NCBI GenBank assembly: GCA_965261955.1
Contig: CBDHEM010000069.1
Location: 1-64,000 of the forward strand
Reading direction: 5' to 3'
Origin: JABAAI01 sp965261955
GTDB lineage: Bacteria > Spirochaetota > Leptospiria > Leptospirales > Leptonemataceae
DNA length: 64,000 bases
The translations under genes were made by a program, and so were the position numbers. The notes under the pieces were generated by a model, which worked only from the letters and a program-made list of their open reading frames with translations, was not told where the DNA came from and did not search any database. Shown here one piece after another: positions 35,326 to 45,086 of this stretch (its first letter is position 1; the number at the start of each line of letters is the position of its first letter).

Positions 35326-36015
35326 ATGTTTATAGAAGTTAATTTTTCCTATCAAAGAACAAAAGATTTTTCTCTTGTGGCCCAAATACATTGCCAAAGG
35401 GGCTGTATTTTAGGTATAGAAGGACCTATGGGAGCCGGTAAAAGTACCCTTTTCCACTGCTTATCTGGCTTACTACAACCACAAAAGGGATCTTTTAGCA
35501 TGGATAATCAAACCTATATGGCCAGTAAAGTTCCAACCAACTACACAAAACAAATACACATAAAACCCCATAAAAGAAGAATTGCTTATCTCTTCCAAGA
35601 AAACCGTATTTTTCCGCATATGAACGTTGCTTCCAATCTACTCTATGCCCACAGAGCAACAAAGGAAAACTTTTCGCATGCTAAAAAACCAGCAAATTAC
35701 GATGAAATTCTTGAACTTTTACAGTTGGCTTCTCTTCTCAAAAAAAAAACACATCATCTTTCGGGAGGAGAAAAAAGACGTATATCTCTGGGTCGTACGC
35801 TCTTATCTTCTTTTGATTTGCTCCTTTTAGATGAACCCTTTCTTTCTTTAAGTGAAACACAAGCAAATGACGTAATTGACTACATCAAAACATCTCTAAA
35901 CAATCAAATTGTTTTCTTTGCAAGTCATCATAGTCTTTTTTTTACACAATTGGCTACAGAAATTACAAAGATGAATGATGGGCGCATACAATATCATTGT
36001 GATGCAATCACATGA
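35326..36015 (+). CDS. ModC-like ABC transporter ATPase, short form
   Basis: 229 residues. Walker A GPMGAGKST at 33-41, Q-loop YLFQENRIFPHM near 90 (the F-Q-E-x-R-L/I-F-P-H pattern is characteristic of ModC), signature LSGGEKRR near 145-152, Walker B LLLLDEPF, and the switch His in ASHHSLF. Molybdate importers use ModC with ModA and ModB; neither is in the window. E. coli ModC is 352 residues with a C-terminal molybdate-binding TOBE domain that is absent here, so this is a short variant or a 3'-truncated gene. Molybdenum use is supported by moaA at the left edge. Specificity is inferred. Confidence 0.75.
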   Translation: MFIEVNFSYQRTKDFSLVAQIHCQRGCILGIEGPMGAGKSTLFHCLSGLLQPQKGSFSMDNQTYMASKVPTNYTKQIHIKPHKRRIAYLFQENRIFPHMNVASNLLYAHRATKENFSHAKKPANYDEILELLQLASLLKKKTHHLSGGEKRRISLGRTLLSSFDLLLLDEPFLSLSETQANDVIDYIKTSLNNQIVFFASHHSLFFTQLATEITKMNDGRIQYHCDAIT

Positions 36016-36224
36016 GATGGCGTTGTTGTATCATCTGTATTTATCACAATTTGATCTGACATCTTTATGGCCTCCTTTTTATATTCTTTATCAGCAGAAT
36101 GCCAGATTAAATTGTAGTTATTACAGATTAAGCTGAGAGCTTCATTTCCTAATGATGAGCTTGTACTATAATTGATGTATCTGGCCTTGGGTAATGCATC
36201 TGAAAAATAGACTATGCCTATCAA
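35994..36224 (-). CDS. Possible small protein, 76 aa (doubtful)
   Basis: An open frame reading MIGIVYFSDALPKARYINY...SLGNEALSLICNNYN..., overlapping the end of the ModC-like gene on the other strand by 22 bases. The sequence looks protein-like (mixed, not repeat), but has no recognised domain, no clear ribosome-binding site and no conserved neighbour. It may be the remnant of a longer gene. The region 36225-36395 shows nothing else. Confidence 0.3.
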   Translation of the reverse strand: MIGIVYFSDALPKARYINYSTSSSLGNEALSLICNNYNLIWHSADKEYKKEAIKMSDQIVINTDDTTTPSHVIASQ

Positions 36225-36395
36225 AAATTAGAATGCGACTCTGCAACAGTTTGCAGTTTCATCTGACGGGAGAATACCAATAGATTAGGCAGTTTAGGAA
36301 ATAGAGGAAGGCCTATTGACACAAAATGATTTACGCTCTCGTTTTTTGAGGTTATGCCCTAAGTCATAAAATAAAATTCTACTTTGCATATGACT

Positions 36396-38633
36396 CTACC
36401 CAGTTCTCTCAACCCAGTCACCACATTCTTTAATGAGTTTGATCAATTCTTCATCAGCTACGGCAGTGTCTATGTTTGCTTTGACTATATTTTTTTCTTT
36501 GTACAAGTGAACCTTCCCCGGCCCCGCTCCAACATAACCAAAATCTGCATCAGCCATTTCTCCTGGCCCATTGACTATGCAACCCATGATTGCAATTTTT
36601 AAACCCTTGAGATGATCTGTTCGTTTACGTATGCGATTTGTTGTCTCTTCCAAATCAAACAGGGTACGCCCACAAGAAGGACATGATATGTACTCTGTTT
36701 TACTTAAACGTAAACGTGAAGCTTGCAAAATATCCAATTGAAACTGTTGGTTTGCCATGAGCGTCTCATTTGCTAGTTCTAAGAAAATCCCATCTCCTAT
36801 TCCGCATAAAAGTAAATTTCCAAATGTGACACAAGATATATTCAGACCATCTATAGAGTTTATATAACTTGATCGTAGCAGTAAGGGTGGGAGAATAATC
36901 TGACTAGCATTTTCATCAGTTTGAGACAGGCAGGACAGTAAACGGCGATATAAAAAAGTTAGGTTTTCTTGTTCATTTGTTTGACCATTTTTCTTTTCAC
37001 TTTTTATAGTCTCTGATTGGGAGTTTAATAGTGCTTGGATATCATGCTCATGAAGAATGGATAGAGCAATGGAGGGAGATCGTAAAATTTTACTTTCTTT
37101 TAGTACTGTCATCCATTCGTAGCCTTCTTCTTGCCCCTGTGCTAATACGCAATTTAGAAAGAGAGCTTTGTTTTGGTTTAGAAGGTGACTCTGAAATTCC
37201 TCTAAATCATTTAGAAAGTTACTTTCTAAAAGTGAAGCAACAGGAACATCCACATTTAAGGCGGAAGCATTGTTTTGAATTTTTGAAAGTAAATGAGTAA
37301 ATGGGTTTTCATAAGCTTCTTTTTGGGCTGTTATTTTACCCACATCTTGTACCCAATCGATGCCCACGTTTTGATTGGCTTCTCGAAAAAGAGGTGAAAC
37401 CTCTAGTTCTTTTGTGTAATTATAGTACCAAACAATATCGCAACCATTCTCCTTTAAATTTTGTAATGTCTTTTGCCATTCTTTTTTTGTTTTTTCGGAG
37501 AGTGAATTATTTTGTTGCAGAGATGGTGCATTTACGCTTGTAAAAATGCATTGGGGGCTTTCACCTCCGAAAGAGATATTTCCTATTTTACATTTCTTTG
37601 TGGGTATTCTTTGATATTCAAAAGCAGAAAAAATATTTTGATAACTGCTCATCTGTTGTGAAACACCCTGTTTCAGGGTTGTGTGTATTTCGTTTGTAGT
37701 TTTATTTTCATCTATTTTTTGTGAGAGTGCTGAGAGTATTTTTCTGCCTGCGGGAATTTCTTCTACTGGATTCTCTGTCAGAGAAATGCGTATAGTATCT
37801 CCTATGCCATCTAGGAGCAAAGCTCCTATGCCCAGAGCCGATTTCATGCGACCGTCTCTACCGCTTCCTGCCTCTGTTACTCCTAGATGAATTGGGCAGT
37901 GAATATCTTCGCGGTAAAAATGATGCACTAGTAAACGATAAGCTTGAACCATTATCTGAGGATTAGAACTTTTCATCGAGACAACAATATCATAAAACTG
38001 TTTTTGATGAGCAAAGCGAATGAACTCTAGAGCAGATTCTACCATCCCTAGGGGGGTATCTCCATAGCGATTCATGATACGGTCGGAAAGGGAACCATGG
38101 TTAGAGCCTATTCGTAAAACACGTTTGAGTTCTTTCGCACGTCTTACTAAAGGTAAAAAAGTTTCTTCCAAACGCTTGAGTTCTTCTTCATATTGTGCGT
38201 CTGAATAGCTCCGTACTCGAAAGCGTTTTGTATCTGCAAAGTTTCCTGGATTGATACGAACCTTTTCTACGTGCTCGATAGCCATTAACGCAGCTTTAGG
38301 AGAAAAATGTATATCGGCTACAAGCGGTTTATCATAACCTCGCTCTTCTAACTGTTTTTTAATATGCCTGAGGTTTTCTGCATCTTTTGGTCCTGGAGCT
38401 GCTATACGTACAAGATCTGCACCAGCATCAAAAAGGGCTATAGTTTGATTCACAGTAGCTTGCAAATTCATTGTATCCGTTGTTGTCATGGATTGTACGG
38501 AGATGGGTGCTGTACCACCGATAGTGAGCTGACCAAGTTGTACAGGGTGCGTGGGGAAGCGAGTATAGGAAAAAGGATTTTCTATATACTCACCTGCAGG
38601 AATGGAAGTAAATTTTACTTGATTTGTTATCAT
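36396..38633 (-). CDS. ispG: 4-hydroxy-3-methylbut-2-enyl-diphosphate synthase, large form
   Basis: 745 residues. Penultimate step of the MEP isoprenoid route (MEcPP to HMBPP). N-terminal TIM barrel (VQSMTTTDTMN, LFDAGADLVRIAAPG, VADIHFSPKAA, RINPGNF, RIGSNHGSL) and C-terminal Fe-S domain with three Cys ligands in CPSCGRT and MGCIVNGPGE. The middle (about 290-600) is the extra domain of the large IspG class known from Chlamydiae, Bacteroidota, spirochaetes of the Leptospira type and plants; most bacteria have about 370 residues. This is the best single taxonomic hint in the window. Confidence 0.95.
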   Translation of the reverse strand: MITNQVKFTSIPAGEYIENPFSYTRFPTHPVQLGQLTIGGTAPISVQSMTTTDTMNLQATVNQTIALFDAGADLVRIAAPGPKDAENLRHIKKQLEERGYDKPLVADIHFSPKAALMAIEHVEKVRINPGNFADTKRFRVRSYSDAQYEEELKRLEETFLPLVRRAKELKRVLRIGSNHGSLSDRIMNRYGDTPLGMVESALEFIRFAHQKQFYDIVVSMKSSNPQIMVQAYRLLVHHFYREDIHCPIHLGVTEAGSGRDGRMKSALGIGALLLDGIGDTIRISLTENPVEEIPAGRKILSALSQKIDENKTTNEIHTTLKQGVSQQMSSYQNIFSAFEYQRIPTKKCKIGNISFGGESPQCIFTSVNAPSLQQNNSLSEKTKKEWQKTLQNLKENGCDIVWYYNYTKELEVSPLFREANQNVGIDWVQDVGKITAQKEAYENPFTHLLSKIQNNASALNVDVPVASLLESNFLNDLEEFQSHLLNQNKALFLNCVLAQGQEEGYEWMTVLKESKILRSPSIALSILHEHDIQALLNSQSETIKSEKKNGQTNEQENLTFLYRRLLSCLSQTDENASQIILPPLLLRSSYINSIDGLNISCVTFGNLLLCGIGDGIFLELANETLMANQQFQLDILQASRLRLSKTEYISCPSCGRTLFDLEETTNRIRKRTDHLKGLKIAIMGCIVNGPGEMADADFGYVGAGPGKVHLYKEKNIVKANIDTAVADEELIKLIKECGDWVERTG

Positions 38634-38699
38634 TGTCGTTTAGTCCCGCGAATGGATTAGATAAAAGAAGTCACTCTCTCCATAATGGTTATCATATTC

Positions 38700-39416
38700 T
38701 TATAATAGTTGCCAACACAAATAATAAGGTTTTAATCCCGCTTTGAAATGCATCTTCTCAAAACGAGTGATTGGTGATTCTTTTGGATGTTTACGTACAT
38801 AATGAGGCCAAGGTAAAACGCTACTAAAATAAGGTGAGTTACGAAAGTTACGAATCATTTTTCTAGCATAGGGACCATAGTCCGTGCTCATGTGAATCAT
38901 TCCTTTTGCCCGTAGCAAAAGAGAAATACGTTTGTCAAAATGTTTCTGCACTAGTCTGTGTTTCCAATGTCTTTGTTTGGGCCATGGATCTGGGAAGTTA
39001 ATAAAGATTATATCAAAACTTTTTTTGGGAAGTATCTCTTCTAGAAACCAAGTGAAATTTACAGGAAGTAGCCTTAGATGTCTTTGCCTTGTGTCATCTT
39101 TTCCTTCGAAATTTTCTCTAAAATGACGTATGGTTTGTAAGAGGCGACTTTGCTTGATTTCAAATGCAACGTAGTCATCTTCCGGAAAATTTTCTAACCA
39201 GCTATGTAGAAAATCACCCCAACCAGATCCTAATTCCAGTATACGACGATGCTTACCTTTTCGAAAGAGTCTTTCTTCAGGGATGGCTTCTAAAGAAGAG
39301 GGGATGATTATTTCTGGATGTTCATGAATAGCTCTTGGCCTTTGTGTGATAGCCCAAAGTTTTTCCATGTATTGAGGGCTTGTTTTGTCTGTATTCTTTA
39401 CGTTATGGCCGGTCAT
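38700..39416 (-). CDS. trmB: tRNA (guanine-N7-)-methyltransferase
   Basis: 238 residues. Makes m7G46 in tRNA from S-adenosylmethionine. Rossmann motif LELGSGWGDFLH near 61-72, acidic FEIKQSRL near 85-92, and the TrmB signature INFPDPWPKQRHWKHRL near 139-155, plus a C-terminal TRFEKMHF. Same strand as ispG, 66 bases upstream of it, so they may be cotranscribed. Confidence 0.94.
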   Translation of the reverse strand: MTGHNVKNTDKTSPQYMEKLWAITQRPRAIHEHPEIIIPSSLEAIPEERLFRKGKHRRILELGSGWGDFLHSWLENFPEDDYVAFEIKQSRLLQTIRHFRENFEGKDDTRQRHLRLLPVNFTWFLEEILPKKSFDIIFINFPDPWPKQRHWKHRLVQKHFDKRISLLLRAKGMIHMSTDYGPYARKMIRNFRNSPYFSSVLPWPHYVRKHPKESPITRFEKMHFKAGLKPYYLCWQLL

Positions 39417-39550
39417 TTTTTCTCATCAATTTTGCAGAAGTCCAATTTTAGTATGTTTTATCTCTGTTGTTCATTCTTGAATTTTATTCTGTATAGTCAT
39501 TCCCAATCTCAGTGGCAACAAGCATTGCTTTGTCATCAAAATTTTTTGTA
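39417..39550. other. Spacer upstream of trmB
   Basis: AT-rich; nothing recognised. It presumably carries the trmB promoter on the minus strand. Confidence 0.4.
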
Positions 39551-39660
39551 GGGACTGTTACGAAACGTAAAAAAATAGAAAAGTGACCACCTGAAATGCC
39601 TTAAATCAGTTTTTTATAGCATGCTTCCATCTTATCTTTGCTTACTTTTACAAGCGACCC
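39551..39660. repeat. MITE-like element, copy D
   Basis: 110 bp. Left end GGGACTGTTACGAAACG, right end TTTTACAAGCGACCC. Flanked by TA on both sides (39549-39550 and 39661-39662), which supports a TA target-site duplication. 39663-39966 holds no gene that I can see. Confidence 0.8.
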
Positions 39661-39966
39661 TAGTAGGATAGCCATTTCAGCTTTCATTTGTTTCCATCTG
39701 TTTCAACTCACCCTCCATTATCTCCAGGAAACGGGGTGGCTCGCACTGGTAAAAATAACGATTGAAATTGATTCTCTTTTAGATATTTTAGACATGCTTA
39801 TCTGAGCAGAAATCATATCTAAAGCAAATTATTCTTTTGATCATAATTCACCTCCTGATTTTGAGACAGCAAACAGCCCAGTTTGAGGGGGATAAGCCAA
39901 ATACTCTCATCAAGCAAAGCATCAAAATAAAACAAAACATCTCTACTTTTTGAGAAAACCATCCCG

Positions 39967-41235
39967 CTATTCCACAATCATTCCCGCGGCAACAGTAGAA
40001 AAGTTTCCAGAATCCACAAATATAAATGAACCAGTGCGTCGATTCAGAGAATATGGGTCAAAATGAATGACTTTCTGAGTTTTCACATAAATACGTCCTA
40101 AATCATTTAACTCAAGCTTCTTTATATGATTTATAAGATTCAGATTACTCATATCGATTTGGTAAATAATTTTCGTCACAATAGCAGACAATTCTTGATT
40201 TCCATGATAGAGTATATACTTCTTTTTGACCTCAAGTGCTTCCGTTCCCATCCAGCAAATATCAGCAATGAACTCTTGAGAGGATATCGGTCTTTTTTCG
40301 CCACTTTTTTTGCCAATGATCATATCCCCACGACTAATATCAATATCATCTTTTAAGAGAAGAGTTACGGAACTCGGTGGATAAGCTGTTTGTAATTCTT
40401 TTTTTCCTAACATAATTTTTGTAATATAACTCGATTGCCCATTATTGGTGGATAGTACCTGTACCTCGTCTCCAACAGATAAAATTCCACCATTCACACG
40501 CCCACTATAACCTCGATAATCAGGAAATTCTTTATTATTCTGGGGACGTATGACTCCTTGCACAGGGAAACGAGTCTCTTTTATGTTTTCATCGTATTCA
40601 ACCTTTACTGAAGAAAGATGTTCTAAAAGTGGTTTCCCGGTGTACCAAGTCATCTTTTCTGATGGCTTGACTACATTATCACCGTCCAAGGCATTAACGG
40701 GAATAATAGTCACATCATCAATTTCATAGTGAAACGACTCTATAACCTTCATAAAGTCGTTACGAATACGCTCATAACATTCTTGGGAATAATCCACAAG
40801 GTCCATTTTATTTATAGCAAGAACAATATGAGGTAAGCGCAAGAGAGAGACTATGTAGGTATGACGGCGAGTTTGATCAACTATACCCAAACGTGCATCA
40901 ACAAGGAGTATGGCCAGCTGCGATGTACTCGCACCCGTCACCATATTGCGTGTATACTGGACATGTCCAGGTGCATCAGCAATAATGAACTTTCGTTTCT
41001 CGGTGCCAAAATATTTGTAAGCTACATCAATTGTTATCCCTTGCTCACGCTCTGACTTCAGTCCGTCTGTAAGAAGAGAAAGATCTAAACCAGCTTTACC
41101 ATTGCGTAGACTAGCCTCTTGAATAGCCTTTAACAAATCTGTTTGAACAGCTTGGCTATCATAAAGCATACGCCCAATTAGAGTACTCTTGCCATTGTCT
41201 ACACTCCCACAAGTAATTAAGCGCAAAAGATCCAT
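39967..41235 (-). CDS. cysN: Sulfate adenylyltransferase subunit 1 (GTPase)
   Basis: 422 residues. Regulatory GTPase of the CysDN ATP sulfurylase that makes APS from sulfate. P-loop GSVDNGKSTLIG at 10-21, switch DAPGHVQYTRNM near 89-100, NKMDL near 144. EF-Tu-like beta-barrels follow, ending YSLNRRTGSFIFVD. Shorter than E. coli CysN (475) and without a CysC APS-kinase domain. cysD lies 27 bases upstream on the same strand. Confidence 0.94.
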   Translation of the reverse strand: MDLLRLITCGSVDNGKSTLIGRMLYDSQAVQTDLLKAIQEASLRNGKAGLDLSLLTDGLKSEREQGITIDVAYKYFGTEKRKFIIADAPGHVQYTRNMVTGASTSQLAILLVDARLGIVDQTRRHTYIVSLLRLPHIVLAINKMDLVDYSQECYERIRNDFMKVIESFHYEIDDVTIIPVNALDGDNVVKPSEKMTWYTGKPLLEHLSSVKVEYDENIKETRFPVQGVIRPQNNKEFPDYRGYSGRVNGGILSVGDEVQVLSTNNGQSSYITKIMLGKKELQTAYPPSSVTLLLKDDIDISRGDMIIGKKSGEKRPISSQEFIADICWMGTEALEVKKKYILYHGNQELSAIVTKIIYQIDMSNLNLINHIKKLELNDLGRIYVKTQKVIHFDPYSLNRRTGSFIFVDSGNFSTVAAGMIVE

Positions 41236-41262
41236 ACGTAAAAAAATCTATATAAAATAGAA

Positions 41263-42165
41263 TTAAAAATATCCCCCCCTCTTCCGCTCTTCCATGGCGC
41301 TTTCCGATCGACGATCATCTAGACGAACTCCCCTCTCTGTAGTTGTACTAGTTTTAATATCTTGAATAATTTCTTCAATAGTAGTCGCAGAAGAATCTAC
41401 TGCTGCTGTAATTGTCATATCACCAATAGTTCGAAAGCGTATATTACGATTGATCACTTCCTCACTTGAATCAATGCGCACATAACTAGAAACGGGAAAG
41501 AATTGATTATGTCGAACTATCACATCGCGTTTGTGGGTAAAGTACAAAGAAGGTATAGCTATATTTTCTCTCTGTATATAATGCCAAATATCTAGCTCAG
41601 TCCAATTGCTTAGTGGGAAAACACGCACATTCTCTCCTTTATGGATACGACCGTTGTAGATTTCCCAAATTTCTGGCCTTTGCAGTCGTGGCTCCCATTG
41701 GCCAAATTCATCTCGTACAGAAAACACCCGCTCTTTAGCCCTAGCTTTTTCTTCATCTCGACGGGCACCGCCAATACAAGCATCTAGTTCTAATTCTTCA
41801 ATGGCATCCAAAAGTGTCACCGTCTGAAGAGAGTTGCGACTAGCATATTTCCCTTTTTCTTCCTTCACTCTCCCCTTATCTATAGTTTCTTGAACATAAC
41901 GGACAATCAAATTAAATTGATGCTCTTCTACAATTTTGTCTCTAAACACAATGGTCTCTGGAAAATTATGGCCGGTATCAATATGCAAAAGGCTAAAGGG
42001 TATGCGAGAAGGATAAAATGCCTTACAAGCCAAAAAAAGAGCTGTAATCGAATCTTTCCCTCCAGAAAAAAGCAAAGTGGGTTTATTAAATTTAGCGGCT
42101 GTTTCTCTTAGAATATAGATAGCTTCTGCTTCCAAATAATCTAAGGATTTTAGGTTTGCTTTCAT
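41263..42165 (-). CDS. cysD: Sulfate adenylyltransferase subunit 2
   Basis: 300 residues, the usual length. Catalytic subunit of ATP sulfurylase, with the PP-loop SGGKDS near 34-39 and motifs HIDTGHNFPET, GGARRDEEKARAKER and FPLSNWTELDIWHYI. The C-terminal ends ERKRGGYF as in the family. First gene of cysDN. cysH, cysC and cysI are not in the window, so the use of APS is not shown. Confidence 0.95.
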   Translation of the reverse strand: MKANLKSLDYLEAEAIYILRETAAKFNKPTLLFSGGKDSITALFLACKAFYPSRIPFSLLHIDTGHNFPETIVFRDKIVEEHQFNLIVRYVQETIDKGRVKEEKGKYASRNSLQTVTLLDAIEELELDACIGGARRDEEKARAKERVFSVRDEFGQWEPRLQRPEIWEIYNGRIHKGENVRVFPLSNWTELDIWHYIQRENIAIPSLYFTHKRDVIVRHNQFFPVSSYVRIDSSEEVINRNIRFRTIGDMTITAAVDSSATTIEEIIQDIKTSTTTERGVRLDDRRSESAMEERKRGGYF

Positions 42166-42423
42166 AATCTAATTTTAGTTGAAATCCTAAATCAGGACAA
42201 TAAAAAATAATAGCGGTTTAAATAATTGAATAGAAAGTAAAAACTCATTTTTTTTCTATAAAGCTATCGAAAAATTACCAAGAAGAAACCCCGGAGAAAT
42301 CCCAAGAAGAAATCCCATACGCAAACAAAACATAATCTAAACCAATCAAAAACACTTTATAAAAACAGCTTTTTTTGGTACTATTCTTTATCAAATCATA
42401 TTGCCTACTTATTTTTTTTTGCC

Positions 42424-43218
42424 TCACTGGAGATGCAAAAGCTGTTTCTTCACTAAAGAACGAATATTCACCATATTTATATATTTTCCCGGACATTTTG
42501 TATTTTGAACCTCTCGATGACCAATTATACGCTCAGGAGGAATATCATATTCACGAGATAAATTCACCAAAAAACGAATCAGAATCTGTTTTTGCACGGT
42601 CGGAACAGAGTGACTTTCAAAATCTCCGACAAGAGCAATCGCTATTCCGAAATAATTTAAATAACTTTTTTTAGTCGAATAATGATATTCTCGCTTTGTC
42701 CAACGCTCACTAAACTCAATCTGACCGGCGGCTGTACCTTCAGAACCATTGTTAATTACAATGTGGTAGGCAAGATCACCCCAACGTTTTGTGTGAAGCT
42801 TGCGATAAAACTCTAGATTTCCGATATCAGAGGCCGTATGATGCAGAATAATATAGCGCCAACGCATCTCTCGCCAATAATAGCGTCCTCCCAAAAAAAT
42901 TAAAAAAAAGAATATCAACAGAACACAAATTTGTGGCCACTTCCAGTGGAAGCGTTTTTCTCTAAAAGACAAAGATTGATTAGTACTAGTTTTACTTGTT
43001 TTAGAAAAATAACTAGAGTAATCTTCAGTGTATTTCCAATTTTCTTTATTTTTTTTTGTGAACTGACTAGGAATTTGATTAGAAGTTTTTCCTGTGATTC
43101 TTCTAATCAAATTAGTAAAAAAAATCTTGAAGGAATAAAGAGCTTTTTGGTAATCTTTTCTTGGTGATTTTTGAAAATTTTTCCCCCACTTTTTAGACTG
43201 TTTCGCATAGTCTTCCAT
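42424..43218 (-). CDS. Membrane-anchored N-acetylmuramoyl-L-alanine amidase (Amidase_2/PGRP)
   Basis: About 264 residues from ATG 43218 (a TTG at 43239 would add seven). N-terminal basic cytoplasmic stretch of about 90 residues, one membrane helix (ICVLLIFFFLIFLGG), then a zinc amidase domain facing the periplasm: YIILHHTASD (first His ligand), YHIVINNG, GIAIALVGDFE, and IIGHREVQNTKCPGKY (second His and Cys ligands). Cuts the lactyl-Ala bond of peptidoglycan. It follows gatC-gatA on the same strand with about 46 bases between. The long basic N-terminus is unusual. Confidence 0.85.
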   Translation of the reverse strand: MEDYAKQSKKWGKNFQKSPRKDYQKALYSFKIFFTNLIRRITGKTSNQIPSQFTKKNKENWKYTEDYSSYFSKTSKTSTNQSLSFREKRFHWKWPQICVLLIFFFLIFLGGRYYWREMRWRYIILHHTASDIGNLEFYRKLHTKRWGDLAYHIVINNGSEGTAAGQIEFSERWTKREYHYSTKKSYLNYFGIAIALVGDFESHSVPTVQKQILIRFLVNLSREYDIPPERIIGHREVQNTKCPGKYINMVNIRSLVKKQLLHLQ

Positions 43219-43264
43219 AAATAGAAAAGCTAACCGCAATTATCTTTGATGAACAAAGTTATGA

Positions 43265-44752
43265 TTATGCCGTAAAACATTTATAGTCTAAGCGGGAATC
43301 AGAAAACGCTTCTGTGCATGTTGTTGCAATTTCGAGAAGATGTTTATCAGCAAATGGAGGTACTGTGAATTGTACACCAATGGGAAGACCCTTATGGTCT
43401 AAACCCAAAGGAATATTCAAACTGGGCAGTCCAGCCAAGGCAGATGGTATGGTGAACAAATCACTCCTATACATAGCCAAGGGATCCTTACGTTCATCCA
43501 TACCAAATGCTGTAACTGGAGAAGTGGGGGAAAGTATCACATCGACTCTTTTAAAAAAGCTATTATATTCCTGTTGTATCATCCGCCTAGCCAACTGTGC
43601 TTTTTTATAATACGCATCGTAGTAACCAGTCGAAAGCACAAAAGTACCCAATAGTATACGACGGCGGACTTCAACTCCAAAGCCCTCAGTACGAGAACGA
43701 ATATATAGTTTCTCTATATTACTTGGATTTCCTATCCGCTTTCCGTAACGAACACCATCATAGCGACTCAGATTACTTGAAGCTTCCGCTGTGGCTAGTA
43801 TATAATAGATCGGTATAATATTTTCTTCTAGTTTTGTTTCCAAAGGTATCACCTTTGCCTTACAAGAGGTGAAATAATCAGCCAGCCCTTTGATTCGATT
43901 AACTATATCTTTATGTATTCCAGATTTTTCCGGAAGCATCAGACCTACTCGTAATTGGCTCAGTTTCTGGGGACTCAGGGCTTCTATTGTTTGTGGTACT
44001 ATATTTTTCTCTGCCTGTGGAGGTGAAGTTGTGTCCAATGGGTCTCTACCACTGATAACGGAAAGCAGAAGGGCACAATCTCTTGGATCGCGAGCCAACG
44101 GCCCAATTTGATCCATACTAGAAGCAAAGGCAACAAGACCATAACGAGAAACAAGGCCATAAGTGGGACGCATACCCACAACACCACAAAAGGAGGCTGG
44201 CTGACGAATAGACCCACCGGTATCAGAACCCAAAGCCAAAGGAGTCGTACAAGCCGCCACACTAGCCGCTGCTCCTCCAGAAGATCCACCTGGAACACAA
44301 TCGGCATTCCAAGGATTATGAGTCTTTTGAAACGCAGAGTTTTCTGTGGAAGAACCCATAGCAAACTCATCCATATTCGTTTGCCCAAAAAGTACGGCAC
44401 CGGCTTCTTGTAATTTTTTAATGACGGTGGCATCATAAGGCGAAACATATTTTTCTAACATACGAGAGGCACAGCTTAACCGAAAACCCTTTTGAGCAAT
44501 ATTGTCTTTTATACTCACAGGTATACCATCAAGTGGTCCTAATACCCTTTCTTTTGCCCGACGAGTATCAGATGCTTCAGCCTGCTTTATAACATTTGTT
44601 TCATCGATTTGACGAATAAATATACCCAAGTTTTGGTGTCGCTTAGCCTGTTCTAGGCAAGCTAAAGCAAGCTCCTTAGCACTATATTTTTTTTTCTGAA
44701 GAGCTTTTTGGTGCTCCCAAGCTGACTGGGCTATAAAAGCATTTGATGCCAT
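43265..44752 (-). CDS. gatA: Glutamyl/aspartyl-tRNA amidotransferase subunit A
   Basis: 495 residues. Amidase of GatCAB that converts Glu-tRNA(Gln) or Asp-tRNA(Asn) to the amidated form. Ser-cisSer-Lys triad visible: Lys in GIPVSIKDN, Ser in GGSSGGAAASVA, Ser in SDTGGSIRQPASFCG. Starts 10 bases after gatC on the same strand. gatB is not in the window. Confidence 0.96.
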   Translation of the reverse strand: MASNAFIAQSAWEHQKALQKKKYSAKELALACLEQAKRHQNLGIFIRQIDETNVIKQAEASDTRRAKERVLGPLDGIPVSIKDNIAQKGFRLSCASRMLEKYVSPYDATVIKKLQEAGAVLFGQTNMDEFAMGSSTENSAFQKTHNPWNADCVPGGSSGGAAASVAACTTPLALGSDTGGSIRQPASFCGVVGMRPTYGLVSRYGLVAFASSMDQIGPLARDPRDCALLLSVISGRDPLDTTSPPQAEKNIVPQTIEALSPQKLSQLRVGLMLPEKSGIHKDIVNRIKGLADYFTSCKAKVIPLETKLEENIIPIYYILATAEASSNLSRYDGVRYGKRIGNPSNIEKLYIRSRTEGFGVEVRRRILLGTFVLSTGYYDAYYKKAQLARRMIQQEYNSFFKRVDVILSPTSPVTAFGMDERKDPLAMYRSDLFTIPSALAGLPSLNIPLGLDHKGLPIGVQFTVPPFADKHLLEIATTCTEAFSDSRLDYKCFTA

Positions 44753-44762
44753 CTGTTCTACT

Positions 44763-45086
44763 CTATACTTCCGGCTGGATCACTCCAGGTACCACAAAGT
44801 GGCCAGCTTCCCATTGAGGGGCAATCGCTTCTATATCTTTATCATTTATAGATATTTGCTTGGGCTGATCGTCTCTTAGGTAAGAGACTGGGATTACATC
44901 CTTGCTTGTGTTTTTTGTGGGCTTTTTTCCTGCAGAAGTCTCATTTTGATCTAAAGTAAGCTCCTTCACTTTGTCTACATACTGTACAATTGTGTTAAAT
45001 TCCTCACGTATTCCACACAACGTCTCATCACTAGCATCTAGGCGTGCTAAAAGAGCAAGTTTCTCAAATTCTTTTTCCGACAACAT
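44763..45086 (-). CDS. gatC: Glutamyl/aspartyl-tRNA amidotransferase subunit C
   Basis: 107 residues. Small structural subunit of GatCAB. Family pattern: EFEKLALLARLDASDE near 5-20, FNTIVQYVDKVKEL near 28-41, LRDDQPKQ near 71-78 and a C-terminal FVVPGVI. AGGAGAG lies 7 bases before the ATG. First gene of the gatCA pair. Confidence 0.93.
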   Translation of the reverse strand: MLSEKEFEKLALLARLDASDETLCGIREEFNTIVQYVDKVKELTLDQNETSAGKKPTKNTSKDVIPVSYLRDDQPKQISINDKDIEAIAPQWEAGHFVVPGVIQPEV

